The notes below the pieces were generated by a model. That model saw nothing but the letters and a program-made list of their open reading frames with translations. It did no database searches and was not told the DNA's origin. Shown in pieces: positions 23,453-32,166 of a stretch of DNA of 64,000 nucleotides (positions are counted from its first letter, which is position 1; each line of letters opens with the position of its first letter). Both the position numbers and the translations under genes were made by a program. The stretch is from Pascua guehoae (taxonomy: Eukaryota; Basidiomycota; Tremellomycetes; Trichosporonales; Trichosporonaceae). Location of the stretch: NCBI GenBank assembly GCA_001600415.1, contig BCJX01000002.1, forward strand, positions 3,591,297-3,655,296, in the 5' to 3' direction.

Positions 23453-24515
23453 GCGTGAGCGTGAGCATGGCATGCTGCCACGCATGTAGGGCGGCCCCGA
23501 CGCCGCACCATTGTACTATGCCAGGATTCCATACCCTCTCCTCTCATGCATACATCGATAGCGATGGCAACGGGCGATGGCTACAGCCTCGACCACGGCC
23601 AGGGTGACGACCGGACGCGGTGGTGGACTGGCGCAGCGCTGTGGCTGACGTTTGAGGGGCTTGTACTGAGCTTCTTACTACGTCTTACATTGCATCTTAC
23701 TTTGCGTCTTACTTTGCATCGGACACTGCATCGGACACTGTATCCTACGTCGCGCTCAATCAAAGTCGCCTCCACAATTGTCCTGCAAGGTCGTCACCAC
23801 AAATGCCCTGCACGTACTCCCGCTCTCGTGAGGCCGTGTTCAACCGCAGGCAGAGCCGTCATTCTGTGTACTGACGACCATTTTGCAGGTTTGCAAACTT
23901 ACCCAAGACTGTTTCTGTGGCCCAGTAAGTCTCGCGGCCCGCCAAGGCCAGATAGGCACTTTGGAGCTCCGAACCGAGGTTTGAACCGGCACGCGCTCTA
24001 CTGAGAAGGCGGAGGTCTTTGTACCCTCTCGAACTCGGGCATGTACATTTCCCCTGGCATGGCCTCGATTGTGTACACTCTTATATTCGTGGTACTGGGT
24101 AAGCAAATGCGACATGCCGTTGGCTTCGTTCTCAATACCAGTTTGGAGCGATGGGAGGTGGTGTTCTGTGTCGAATGATTCCACTGGCCTCCGCCTTTGT
24201 TCTCGCCATACACCTGCCACACTCGCCGATTCAAGAGACTGGGGCGTATTGAGGTCGGTCTTGCAGCTCTGCCAGATACTCTCCAACTGAACGATCATGT
24301 GCGGCCTCCCAATAAGTTTGCAACGTAATCCTCAGTTTCAGCAGACACTTGGTATGGATGGCACTCGCCACCGACCCTGTCGTAAAGTCAGGCGGCGTGT
24401 GCATGGTAAAATAACTAGCTGGCGTGTATAGAAAGAATGACAATAATCTACTACAAATGAGCGCCCAAACTGGGCGCCGTGCACCCGCTCATACAGGGTA
24501 GACGCTCTAGACGCT
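23453..24515. other. Convergent gene-free stretch TIM17 / membrane protein
   Basis: About 1.06 kb without a credible gene. Contains short direct repeats of CTTACTTTGC and CATCGGACACTG type at about 23685-23745. The right end should be the 3' flank of the minus-strand membrane protein gene. Confidence 0.45.
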
Positions 24516-25337
24516 CTAGACGCCCTCGCTGGCCTTGTGCTCCCTCTCGCCAAAGCGCTCCTTGTAGCAACGAGACACCTTTGCGAGGGCACGCAGATCC
24601 TGCTTGAGAATCTCGTCGACGACGGCGGCTGCGTCGTCGTACTCGGTAGAGTCGCCGTGTGCGTCCTTGTTGCGGAGGCGGTCGAGGGTGGCGAGGTTTT
24701 GCGCGACGGCAACTTCGAGGAGGCGGCGGCGGCGCTTGAGCTCCATCTGGGTCGTATTGCTGAGGGCCTCGAGAATGGGTTCGCTCGCGGGCTGGCGCTC
24801 GTGGTGTGTCTCGCCCTCGGTCCAGGCCTCGTCGCCTTGGTAAAAGTTCATATTGAGGAGGCGGACGACGACAATAAACGTGGTGCCCACCGAGCCCAGC
24901 AGGGGGACCCAAAAGTAGTCATAGGGCGCGACGCCTTCCTCGGACTTTATGACTGCCCACACGAACGAGCCCACGCAACCGACTACAAACCACATGGACA
25001 GGGTGGCGACAAAAGTGGTACTGCCGAGCACAGTGGGGATCGCATACAGAGTCGCCGCCAACGATACGGTGCCGAGCGAAACGAGAATGAGGTAGCCAAA
25101 GAGATGGAGAAAGCCAAAGATACCCCCCGGGGACGGGCTGTTGCCCGTCAACGCGAGTGCGATGATGACGGGCAGTCCGAGGATGGCGATCCAGCTCGCC
25201 GAGCGCACGAGGAGCATCCGGAACGCAGGCGTCAGGATCTTGGACCGCGCAAGCGCCGGCATGAGAGACCGCGGCGACGCGTGGTCGGGAGCGCCCGCCG
25301 TGGATGCGTCGGTTGGTAGTTGGGAGTAGGCCGCCAT
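24516..25337 (-). CDS. Unrecognised four-helix membrane protein (273 aa)
   Basis: A single uninterrupted exon, with the ATG at 25335-25337 in a good context. I do not recognise the family. The N-terminal ~45 residues are polar and Ser/Pro-rich. Four hydrophobic segments follow: ASWIAILGLPVIIALAL (about 46-62), the GFLHLFGYLILVSLG region (about 73-95), VATLSMWFVVGCVGSFVWAV (about 107-127) and the FWVPLLGSVGTTFIVVV region (about 139-160). The C-terminal ~110 residues are charged and probably cytosolic with helical/coiled-coil tendency (MELKRRRRLLEVAVAQNLA, then LKQDLRALAKVSRCYKERFG). No catalytic motif is visible. It is divergent from JAC1, 463 bp away, and lacks introns, unusual for this window. 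Confidence 0.8.
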   Translation of the reverse strand: MAAYSQLPTDASTAGAPDHASPRSLMPALARSKILTPAFRMLLVRSASWIAILGLPVIIALALTGNSPSPGGIFGFLHLFGYLILVSLGTVSLAATLYAIPTVLGSTTFVATLSMWFVVGCVGSFVWAVIKSEEGVAPYDYFWVPLLGSVGTTFIVVVRLLNMNFYQGDEAWTEGETHHERQPASEPILEALSNTTQMELKRRRRLLEVAVAQNLATLDRLRNKDAHGDSTEYDDAAAVVDEILKQDLRALAKVSRCYKERFGEREHKASEGV

Positions 25338-25800
25338 GATGTGAAGTGGGCGTGGGGGATAGAGAGTGAACAGAGGTGGGCGAGTGAGAGAAAAGAATGA
25401 GACGAAGTGAGGCGGGCGGTTAAGAAGTGGTCGTGTTGGGAAACAAGTTGTGCGGGTGGCGTCTTGTGCTGTGCTTTCATCTTGCCCTGTGTGCATGACG
25501 CACCGCACCGCACCGTGGAGTGGAGCCGCTCCAGGCACAAAAACCCCAAGGCCCGTGCCGTATCGGCTAGCCCGGCAAAAATTGCCACGCGACTTTGATG
25601 ATCGTCGTGTCGTCGTCATCGTCATCGGCCATCACGGCCGAGTGCAGGCCGAGTGGCGGCGGCAACAAAACTCCAGTAAACTCGGGGCAATGTCACCGGC
25701 GGGGTGGAGGCATCCAACCCAGGCACAGCCCACCCCCGCCCGTCGTCCATCTCTGTGTTTCCATCGTGAGCCACCACTTTCTGCTCCTTGCCATTCCACC
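25338..25800. promoter_or_regulatory. Divergent promoter region membrane protein / JAC1
   Basis: 463 bp between two start codons, with TCGTCG runs near 25600-25625. No specific site can be supported. Confidence 0.4.
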
Positions 25801-27015
25801 ATGCTCTCCCGCTTCCAAGTGCTTGCGACCACAGCGCGCCCGCTAGCGCGCGCACCATTGTCCCGCGTCCCGGTGCGCGCACTTGGGGCGCGCGCGTACT
25901 CTGCGTCAACCTCGACAGCACCCGCACCCACGCGCTCCTGCCCGTCGTGCGGCGCCGCGATCCCGCTCCCGGCCTCGCCGTGCCCAAAGTGCAACAAGCT
26001 CATCCCCATCCCCGCGGGACTGTCGCTGCACTCTCTCCTCGCCGTGTCCGACCCGGCCGTCCGGGCGGCTGCGTCCGAGGGCTCGGCATCCACAGTCGAC
26101 ATTCCCGCAGAGCTCGCAACCCTCCCCGCTCACGGGTACGACCTGGACGCGCGCGACCTCCGCAACCGGATGCTGCGCCGGCAACAGGCCCTGCATCCTG
26201 ATCGGTGGGGACAGCAGGGCGACGCGCAGAACGATCTCGCTGCCGATTTGAGCGGACGGATTAATCGCGCGTATGAAGTGTTGGCGAACCCGTTGCGGCG
26301 CGCAGAGTATATCGTGAGTTTGTCGAGTCTGAGGAATCTGTCCGCGTTGGGGCATGTTGGACGATCGGCTTGTTTGGGAACAAACCTGCACACATTGTGC
26401 CATGTCCCATGTGCGATGGTCTGTGGCACCACTAACGCCGCCAGCTGGAACAGTATGGCAAGGATACGCAGGAGCAGGACAAGCTCGAGCGACACGACCT
26501 CTTGGTGGAGATTCTCGAGGCGCGCGAGCAGCTCGAGGACACCCAAGACCGTGACCAGATTCAGGATATTTACGATGATAACCATGGTGCGTGTGGCATT
26601 TGCGGACATGTCAACGGCATAGTGTTGCTGGACGCGTCGAGGGTGGGGACGCTGGCGACTGCCAATGGCGGAAGCGAGACGAGGACAAGTGAGACGAGGG
26701 CAAGCGAGACGAGGGCAAGCGAGACGAGGGTAAGCGGCCCCAGCCTGCTCTGAGAGGGTCGCAATGGAACCAAGATCGAGGAAGAGGCGATAGTCTACCG
26801 AGCAAGCAGGCACGGGTCAAGGTGTTGTCACTCTATGCCCCCCCCCCAAGCTCGCGAACGTCTGCTCACTCTCCACAGCAAAGGTCGTCGATGTGGAAAA
26901 GGGCATCAAGGACGCGTTCTCCAAGGACCCACCCGATATCCACACCGCCAAGGAGCTGGCTGTGGAGCTCAAGTACTGGCTTCAGCTCGAGGAGGCGGCA
27001 AAGGACAAGCTGTAA
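25801..27015 (+). CDS. JAC1: JAC1/HSCB-type mitochondrial J-protein for Fe-S cluster transfer (263 aa)
   Basis: Three exons: 25801-26313, 26445-26586 and 26879-27015. They are in phase, 792 nt. The N terminus is a basic, Ser/Ala-rich mitochondrial presequence (MLSRFQVLATTARPL...). Next comes a small zinc motif with CPSC (Cys 47, 50) and CPKC (Cys 61, 64), as in human HSCB. A type III J domain follows with LHPDRW (HPD 132-134), DLSGRINRAYEVLANPLRRAEYI and the C-terminal three-helix HscB bundle (LLVEILEAREQLE, AKELAVELKYWLQLEE). It stimulates the mitochondrial Hsp70 during delivery of 2Fe-2S clusters from the Isu scaffold. Yeast Jac1 lacks the zinc motif. The second intron (26587-26878) contains a minisatellite. 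Confidence 0.95.
26668..26736. repeat. GCGAGACGAGGGCAA minisatellite in the JAC1 intron
   Basis: Four to five near-identical 15-nt copies in intron 26587-26878, all in DNA removed by splicing. Confidence 0.85.
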
Positions 27016-27487
27016 CATGCATCTTCTTGTGGAGCGATCTCAACTTGGCAACCTCGTGGTTGTAGGGTGTTGCCCGACTTGCACAGGAGGTACGCATGGG
27101 TTGCTGAAGGGCTGGAGTAGACATTACAAGTTTGACTACTGGGCACGTACAAGTCGATGACGGGGGAGCACTCTGTGCACGTCTCTGTCCCGCGCATGAC
27201 ACGCGGACAAGCCTAATGCCTGAAAAGGGAGGACGGAATGTAAGGGTGTTGAAGAGGGTCTTATCTGATGGAGTGATGACGGGAGACGCGACTGAGCGTT
27301 ACGACAAGACAACATGGTCCACACGTCACTGCATACGAGTTGGTATTGCCCATAGATCCTAGTTTGGTCTTCAGTCTACAGCATTCTCTCAGCAACTCGC
27401 CCCACTGGCGCAGTATTGGCCGTAGGATACCTGGCCGACTGCACACTTCAATTGAGGTGAAACATGACACGATGGTGCTGCCCCCAT
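27016..27487. other. Convergent intergenic region JAC1 / SDR gene
   Basis: 472 bp between two gene ends; no further feature was recognised. Confidence 0.45.
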
Positions 27488-28578
27488 CTACCACGGCAAT
27501 TCGAGGGGCGGGGGCTTGTTCTCAACATCGGCTCCCATGACTTCAACGGCGTTGCCAATACCCTTTGCGCCCTCTGCGGCGCCATCGTCAGCCATGTGGG
27601 CATCTCCGAGTCGGAAGACTTACGTGGCGCCCAAAACTTGCCAGACATCGAGAGGTCGAGCTTCTCGGAAAACGCGGCAATGCGGGGGACTGCCTGTTCG
27701 GGAGTGATTGCTAAGGGAGGGGATCAGTGCTAGGCGGGTGACAAATGCAAGCGGACTCACCGCCACCCTCGTCGTAGGCATCGGCAAAGCCAGCGCCCTT
27801 TGTCATTTCTGCTGTTATTCCTATCTGCTAGAACATATTCTTGCTGCATTACAAACCTGTGCGAAGGAAGCCAGGCTGTGAGACGTAGGTCAGCGATTCT
27901 CCCACAAACTCTTCAAACAACTCACGTGGATCATCGCCACCGGGACGTCACTCTTTGCGAGGTCAAAGGAGAGCAAGCGACCGATCATGTTGACCGCCGC
28001 CTTACTCGCATGATGCCCAAACATGCCCCCACCTTCGCCCGGCGTGCGCAGCGCCAGCGAACCTCCCTCGGAGGTAACGATGATAATCTTGGCTGGGTGC
28101 GAGAGAGTTGGATTTGGCGCTGGTTTGGGGTGTCAATGAGGTACACGCAGAATGATTCCAGGACTCACAGTGCTTGGATGACAAAGACTGGTGCCACGGC
28201 GCACACGGTATACATGTCAATCTCGGCCTTCCAGTTTGCTTGACCGAATTTCTGGCGTGAGTCCGCGCACAGGAAGATCATAACACCGGCTTCTACTCAC
28301 CTCGGGAATGAGGATACCAGCGACATAGTACACAAGATCCACCTTGGCACCGTCGAGACCCTTGACAATCGTGTCGCCCACGTCGGGGTGGGATGCGTCC
28401 ACGCCCGAGATGGCCTTTACGCCGGCTGGGAACTCGGGAACCTTCGAACGGACCGTTGCATATACCGTTCCGAGCTTGGCGTAGTGGTGGACCAGGGCCG
28501 CGCCGAGACCTCGTGATGCGCCGACAATTAGAGTGGATGTCTGACGTTAACAGGCGCTTCTTGCTGCTCACATACCAT
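27488..28578 (-). CDS. Short-chain dehydrogenase/reductase with one apparent phase break (~252 aa)
   Basis: Eight exons: 28576-28578 (the ATG alone), 28301-28540, 28169-28251, 27926-28119, 27857-27875, 27761-27808, 27624-27710 and 27488-27573. The N terminus MTSTLIVGASRGLGAALVHH carries the SDR cofactor motif GASRGLG. Further on are YYVAGILIPE (NAG-equivalent), IIIVTSEGGSLALRT, FGHHASKAAVNMIGRLLSFD (catalytic HxxxK in place of the usual YxxxK) and IHPGFLRTEMTKG. The order and spacing fit a CsgA/C-factor-like fungal SDR. The join from exon 3 (ends CT at 28169, phase 2) to exon 4 needs one nucleotide but both available acceptors give two, so the frame does not close. Either a one-base error, a non-canonical junction or a true frameshift is involved. 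Its substrate is unknown. It is divergent from the triple-GNAT gene. Confidence 0.75.
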
Positions 28579-29745
28579 GGTTTACGAGGTGAGAAAGAAT
28601 GAGACGTAGATACGTAGAGAGTACAAGACAACGTGACAAGATGCTCGGGGATCGGTTGTTGGTAGTTCGCCACCTAGTTGGTGTCAAGATCTCTGACGTC
28701 ACTGATTGTGTTGCGTGGTCCAAAATCAACAACTGCTGATATTCGGTGATAAGAAGTAGCTGGATGTCAGTTAGGACAGCGGTTGTGCAGATGGTCTACA
28801 TAGCTACAGTACTATATGGTACAATGGCTACTACAGAAGCGAGCGCCAATGGATAGGAAGCAGACCTGGCTACACCCAGACTCCTATACTACCAGTCCCC
28901 GAATGCCACACCAATCATCTGAATCAAGTCCACCAACTATGAGTCCCGCTGGCCAAGTGATATTCTAACGGGGTTCATGACGGAATTATCGGCTGAGTAG
29001 AGGAGAGAGGGTGTGTCAACGAGGCGTAAAAAGATCCTCTGGGGCCATGAGGGGAGTAATGAGCGACATTTCGTGGCAACAATGAACTTGCTTTCGCTGG
29101 TCACCGTATCCCCACTCACAAATGCATCTTGAGCAGGAAATGCACATGCTTACCACTCAAAAGTAAGCTTCGGTGCATTGCAAAAGTATCAACACCCCAA
29201 CCCACCTCCCTTCCTTTCCATGTCCCGGGCAATTTTCTATCTCCTCCGTACACACAAGTGGCCAGTGCTAGGAATCGAACGCGCGGGCGGGAACGGGTAA
29301 GTGCCGGGGGCCCCTACCATTAAAGGATCAAGGAGGCCGAAGCGTAGCCCCAACACTATCCGTTCCCATTGAAAATATTGAATTTTCAAAACTCTTGACA
29401 GTGGCTTTGGCACGGTTGAAAACGATTCCTCTGAGCACAGATCGGCCATGTCGTCGGACTTTTTGGTCTTTACACCAATTGCGACTATGTGCTAGCGCAA
29501 GGGCCTCCACCCGTCGTAGTGCTGATTTCGTCCACCTGAGTTTCACAACATGTGGTTGATCCATTGGGTTACGTCACTGTAGTCCTGTGACGCGACCAAG
29601 TGGCCAACGTGACTCGACTTGCTGGTCGCGCAGTCGCAAGCCATGTGCGCTCATATCGTCCCCACGTCTGCAACCCTACTGCTCTCCAACAACCACCTGC
29701 CCCACTCCCAACGACCTGTTAACCCCCTTGGTGTGGACTCTACTG
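28579..29745. other. Divergent gene-free stretch SDR / triple-GNAT
   Basis: 1.17 kb without a credible ORF. It holds both promoters. At 29265-29335 there is a tRNA-like fragment on the minus strand (TTTAATGGTA and TTCGATTCC boxes at roughly correct distance) but its stems do not pair, so it is not called as a gene. Confidence 0.45.
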
Positions 29746-31473
29746 ATGCCGCGCTTCCCACACGACGTGCCCGAGCTCCGCAGCGACAATGTGCTGTTGC
29801 GCGCACACATCGAGTCGGACATACCCGCCATCGTTGAAAACTGCAACGACGCACGGACGCTTGAATGGCTACCACTCCCCCAACCGTACGGCGACGAGCA
29901 GGCGCGCGAGTTTCTGGAGACTGTCCGCAAGAAATGGGAGGACGGCACGATGTACTCGTGGGCGATCGAAGTCGAGGGCGAGTACAGCGGGACGATCAAC
30001 CTGGAGCGACGGTCGCCAGCGTGCTGGGACATGGGGTACAATGGCCATCCGAACGCACGCGGCCGCGGGGTGATGACTGCTGCGGCGCGTATTATCGTGC
30101 GACACGCGTTTGACGACATGGGACTGGAAACAGTCTGCTGGCGAACCGGGCGGGGCAACTGGGCGTCCCGGCGCGTCGCTTGGGGAGCCGGGCTCGTCGT
30201 TGACGCGACGTTGCCCAACCAGAATGTCAATGCGCGTGGGGAGGCGCAGGATATGTGGGCGGGCCATGTCAACGCGGACGGATGGAAGGGCGAGCCGCAG
30301 CATCCTTGGTGGGTGCCGCCAGTACTACATGTTGCCGATATTCGACTGCGAGCCTGGCGGCACGATGACCAGGTACCAGACGAGGCTCCCAAATCGTGGC
30401 TCGGTGACAATTGCCCAACGCCCAACACGTTCAGCGCATGGCTACTCCGCTGCCGCGAGCGCATGGCGGCAGGCGAGGCAATCTTCTGGTGCATCAGCGA
30501 CTCTCGTACCGATGTACCTCTGGGTCACGTCCAGGTGCTTAATCTGGACAGCGATAGTGGTCGCCTGGGTTACTGGCTGTGTCCACGCGTTCGGCGTCAT
30601 GGCCTCTTACACCATGTCCTGGATACGGTTCGCGAGCACGCGTTTGCCGAACGAACCAGTCCTTCCGGCGACACTGGCTTGGGCCTGCATCGCCTCGAGG
30701 CGACGAGCGAGGCCACCAATCTGCAGGCAGCGCGCATGCTGCGGCGGGCAGGGTACAAGATGTGGGGCGAGCAGCGCGGCGTCAGGGCCCACCGCGATGA
30801 TACCGCCAAGGTCATGCTCAACTGGGAGCTGCTCCAGACAGACGACGTCGAGGCGCAGCGGGCCGTTCCACGCATCATTCCCGTGATCGAGGTGGGAAAA
30901 CTCAAGCTGCGACCGTGGACCGCCACCGATGGCCCAACTCTGCCCGAGACCGTCGACGAAGCCGCGCAGAAGTTTATGCCCGCAAACGCCCAACCCACAC
31001 CGCAGACATTTGACGCGTGGCTGCTACGTCGCAGCCGATTTGTTGACTCGGGCACCGCTGTGGGGTGGTGCATCGCCGACGCCAAGACTGACACTCCGCT
31101 CGGCGATTTTTGCATCTTTCACATTGGCGAGGGAACAGCTACTTCTGCAGAGGTTGGCTACTGGCTCCTCCCTTCAGCCCGCGGCCGAGGCATCTTGACC
31201 ACCGTCATTGAGCGGGTCATACAGCATGCCTTTTCACCCACGTGCGAAGGCGGCCTCGGGCTCACTCGTCTGCACGGCCAGACGGACCTGGACAACGTGC
31301 CATCGCGAAAAGTCTTCCAAAAGGCGGGCTTTCGGCAATGGGGTCAAGACCGCCAGGCGTACACGGCCGCAGACGGCTCTATCAACGACGGCGCCTATTT
31401 CGAACTGCTGGTCACCGACGACCGCACAAAGCCTGCACAGCACTACACGCTGCCTGCTGAACGACAGCATTAG
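29746..31473 (+). CDS. Three tandem GNAT (RimJ/RimL-type) acetyltransferase domains (575 aa)
   Basis: One uninterrupted exon with three consecutive GNAT domains, about residues 8-170, 195-365 and 380-560. Each repeat keeps the family pattern: beta-strand LRAHIESD / LRAWRHDD / LRPWTATD at the start, a GYNG or GYWL strand, the acetyl-CoA loop, and a final asparagine-containing helix. The acetyl-CoA loop (R/Q-x-x-G-x-G/A) is intact in domain 1 (ARGRGV, 104-109) and domain 3 (ARGRGI, 478-483) but altered in domain 2 (RRHGLL, 283-288). Domains 2 and 3 share the lead-in TPNTFSAWLLRCR / TPQTFDAWLLRRS, so they look like the most recent duplication. RimJ/RimL-like enzymes acetylate N-terminal or other amines; the substrate is unknown. 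The start at 29746 is the first ATG before the conserved strand; a further in-frame ATG lies at 29587. Confidence 0.87.
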   Translation: MPRFPHDVPELRSDNVLLRAHIESDIPAIVENCNDARTLEWLPLPQPYGDEQAREFLETVRKKWEDGTMYSWAIEVEGEYSGTINLERRSPACWDMGYNGHPNARGRGVMTAAARIIVRHAFDDMGLETVCWRTGRGNWASRRVAWGAGLVVDATLPNQNVNARGEAQDMWAGHVNADGWKGEPQHPWWVPPVLHVADIRLRAWRHDDQVPDEAPKSWLGDNCPTPNTFSAWLLRCRERMAAGEAIFWCISDSRTDVPLGHVQVLNLDSDSGRLGYWLCPRVRRHGLLHHVLDTVREHAFAERTSPSGDTGLGLHRLEATSEATNLQAARMLRRAGYKMWGEQRGVRAHRDDTAKVMLNWELLQTDDVEAQRAVPRIIPVIEVGKLKLRPWTATDGPTLPETVDEAAQKFMPANAQPTPQTFDAWLLRRSRFVDSGTAVGWCIADAKTDTPLGDFCIFHIGEGTATSAEVGYWLLPSARGRGILTTVIERVIQHAFSPTCEGGLGLTRLHGQTDLDNVPSRKVFQKAGFRQWGQDRQAYTAADGSINDGAYFELLVTDDRTKPAQHYTLPAERQH

Positions 31474-32166
31474 TTGGAGGCAGAGCATGGCTGGCCGCTG
31501 GACAGGCCACATCACGATTATCTCACACTGGTCACTCGATCCAGACGCCGTATCTAATGTAGTCGGGCGACCTGGCCTCCCTGGAGATGGTACGTTGACT
31601 GAGCCGTATGACCTGCAGCAGCTCAATCTGGCATCGGAGAGTCTGTACATGGCTCGTTCTCATGCTGTAGGTACTGCGGGTCTTGTACCCCGTTCTAAAC
31701 CTGTTTCAGATCTTTGTGCAGCCCATGCTGCGTTTGAGAAACCTCGCAATCAGCTATCTGTACCCGGTTTCACCTCCACTCGCATACCCGAATCTTGCTT
31801 GCCGTTTGACCGTCAAACCCATAGCTGTCGTGCCTAGCTGTTGTGCCATCTGTATAACTTGTTTCCAGCTGCTTGAGACACGGAGACTGTGGGGAATGGG
31901 CCTAGAGTACAACGCGACGTGTTCCTTGACAATGCGCTTCTGCTATAGTTGCCAAATGGAAGCAACTGGCGTGTACGAGTCGTATTTTCGTCACTTGTTG
32001 TCGCATGTTGCAGTTGGGGCGATCAGGCACGTCTCCGTTGTTGCCACCGACCGACCCGAATGCTCCCGCTCGTTTTGTGACGCTATTGACAGCGCACGAT
32101 CCCATTACCTTTTATCCATCGTCATTCCTCGCACTTGCATCGTGCACCACCACCCACACTCTCACA
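31474..32166. other. Intergenic region upstream of the J-protein gene
   Basis: 693 bp holding the 3' flank of the triple-GNAT gene and the promoter of the J-protein gene. No credible gene was seen. Confidence 0.45.

Noticed and set aside
29265..29335. tRNA-like sequence on the minus strand (TTTAATGGTA ... TTCGATTCC)
   Set aside because: The A- and B-box-like motifs are at a plausible distance but the T-stem and acceptor stem do not pair, so at best it is a remnant.
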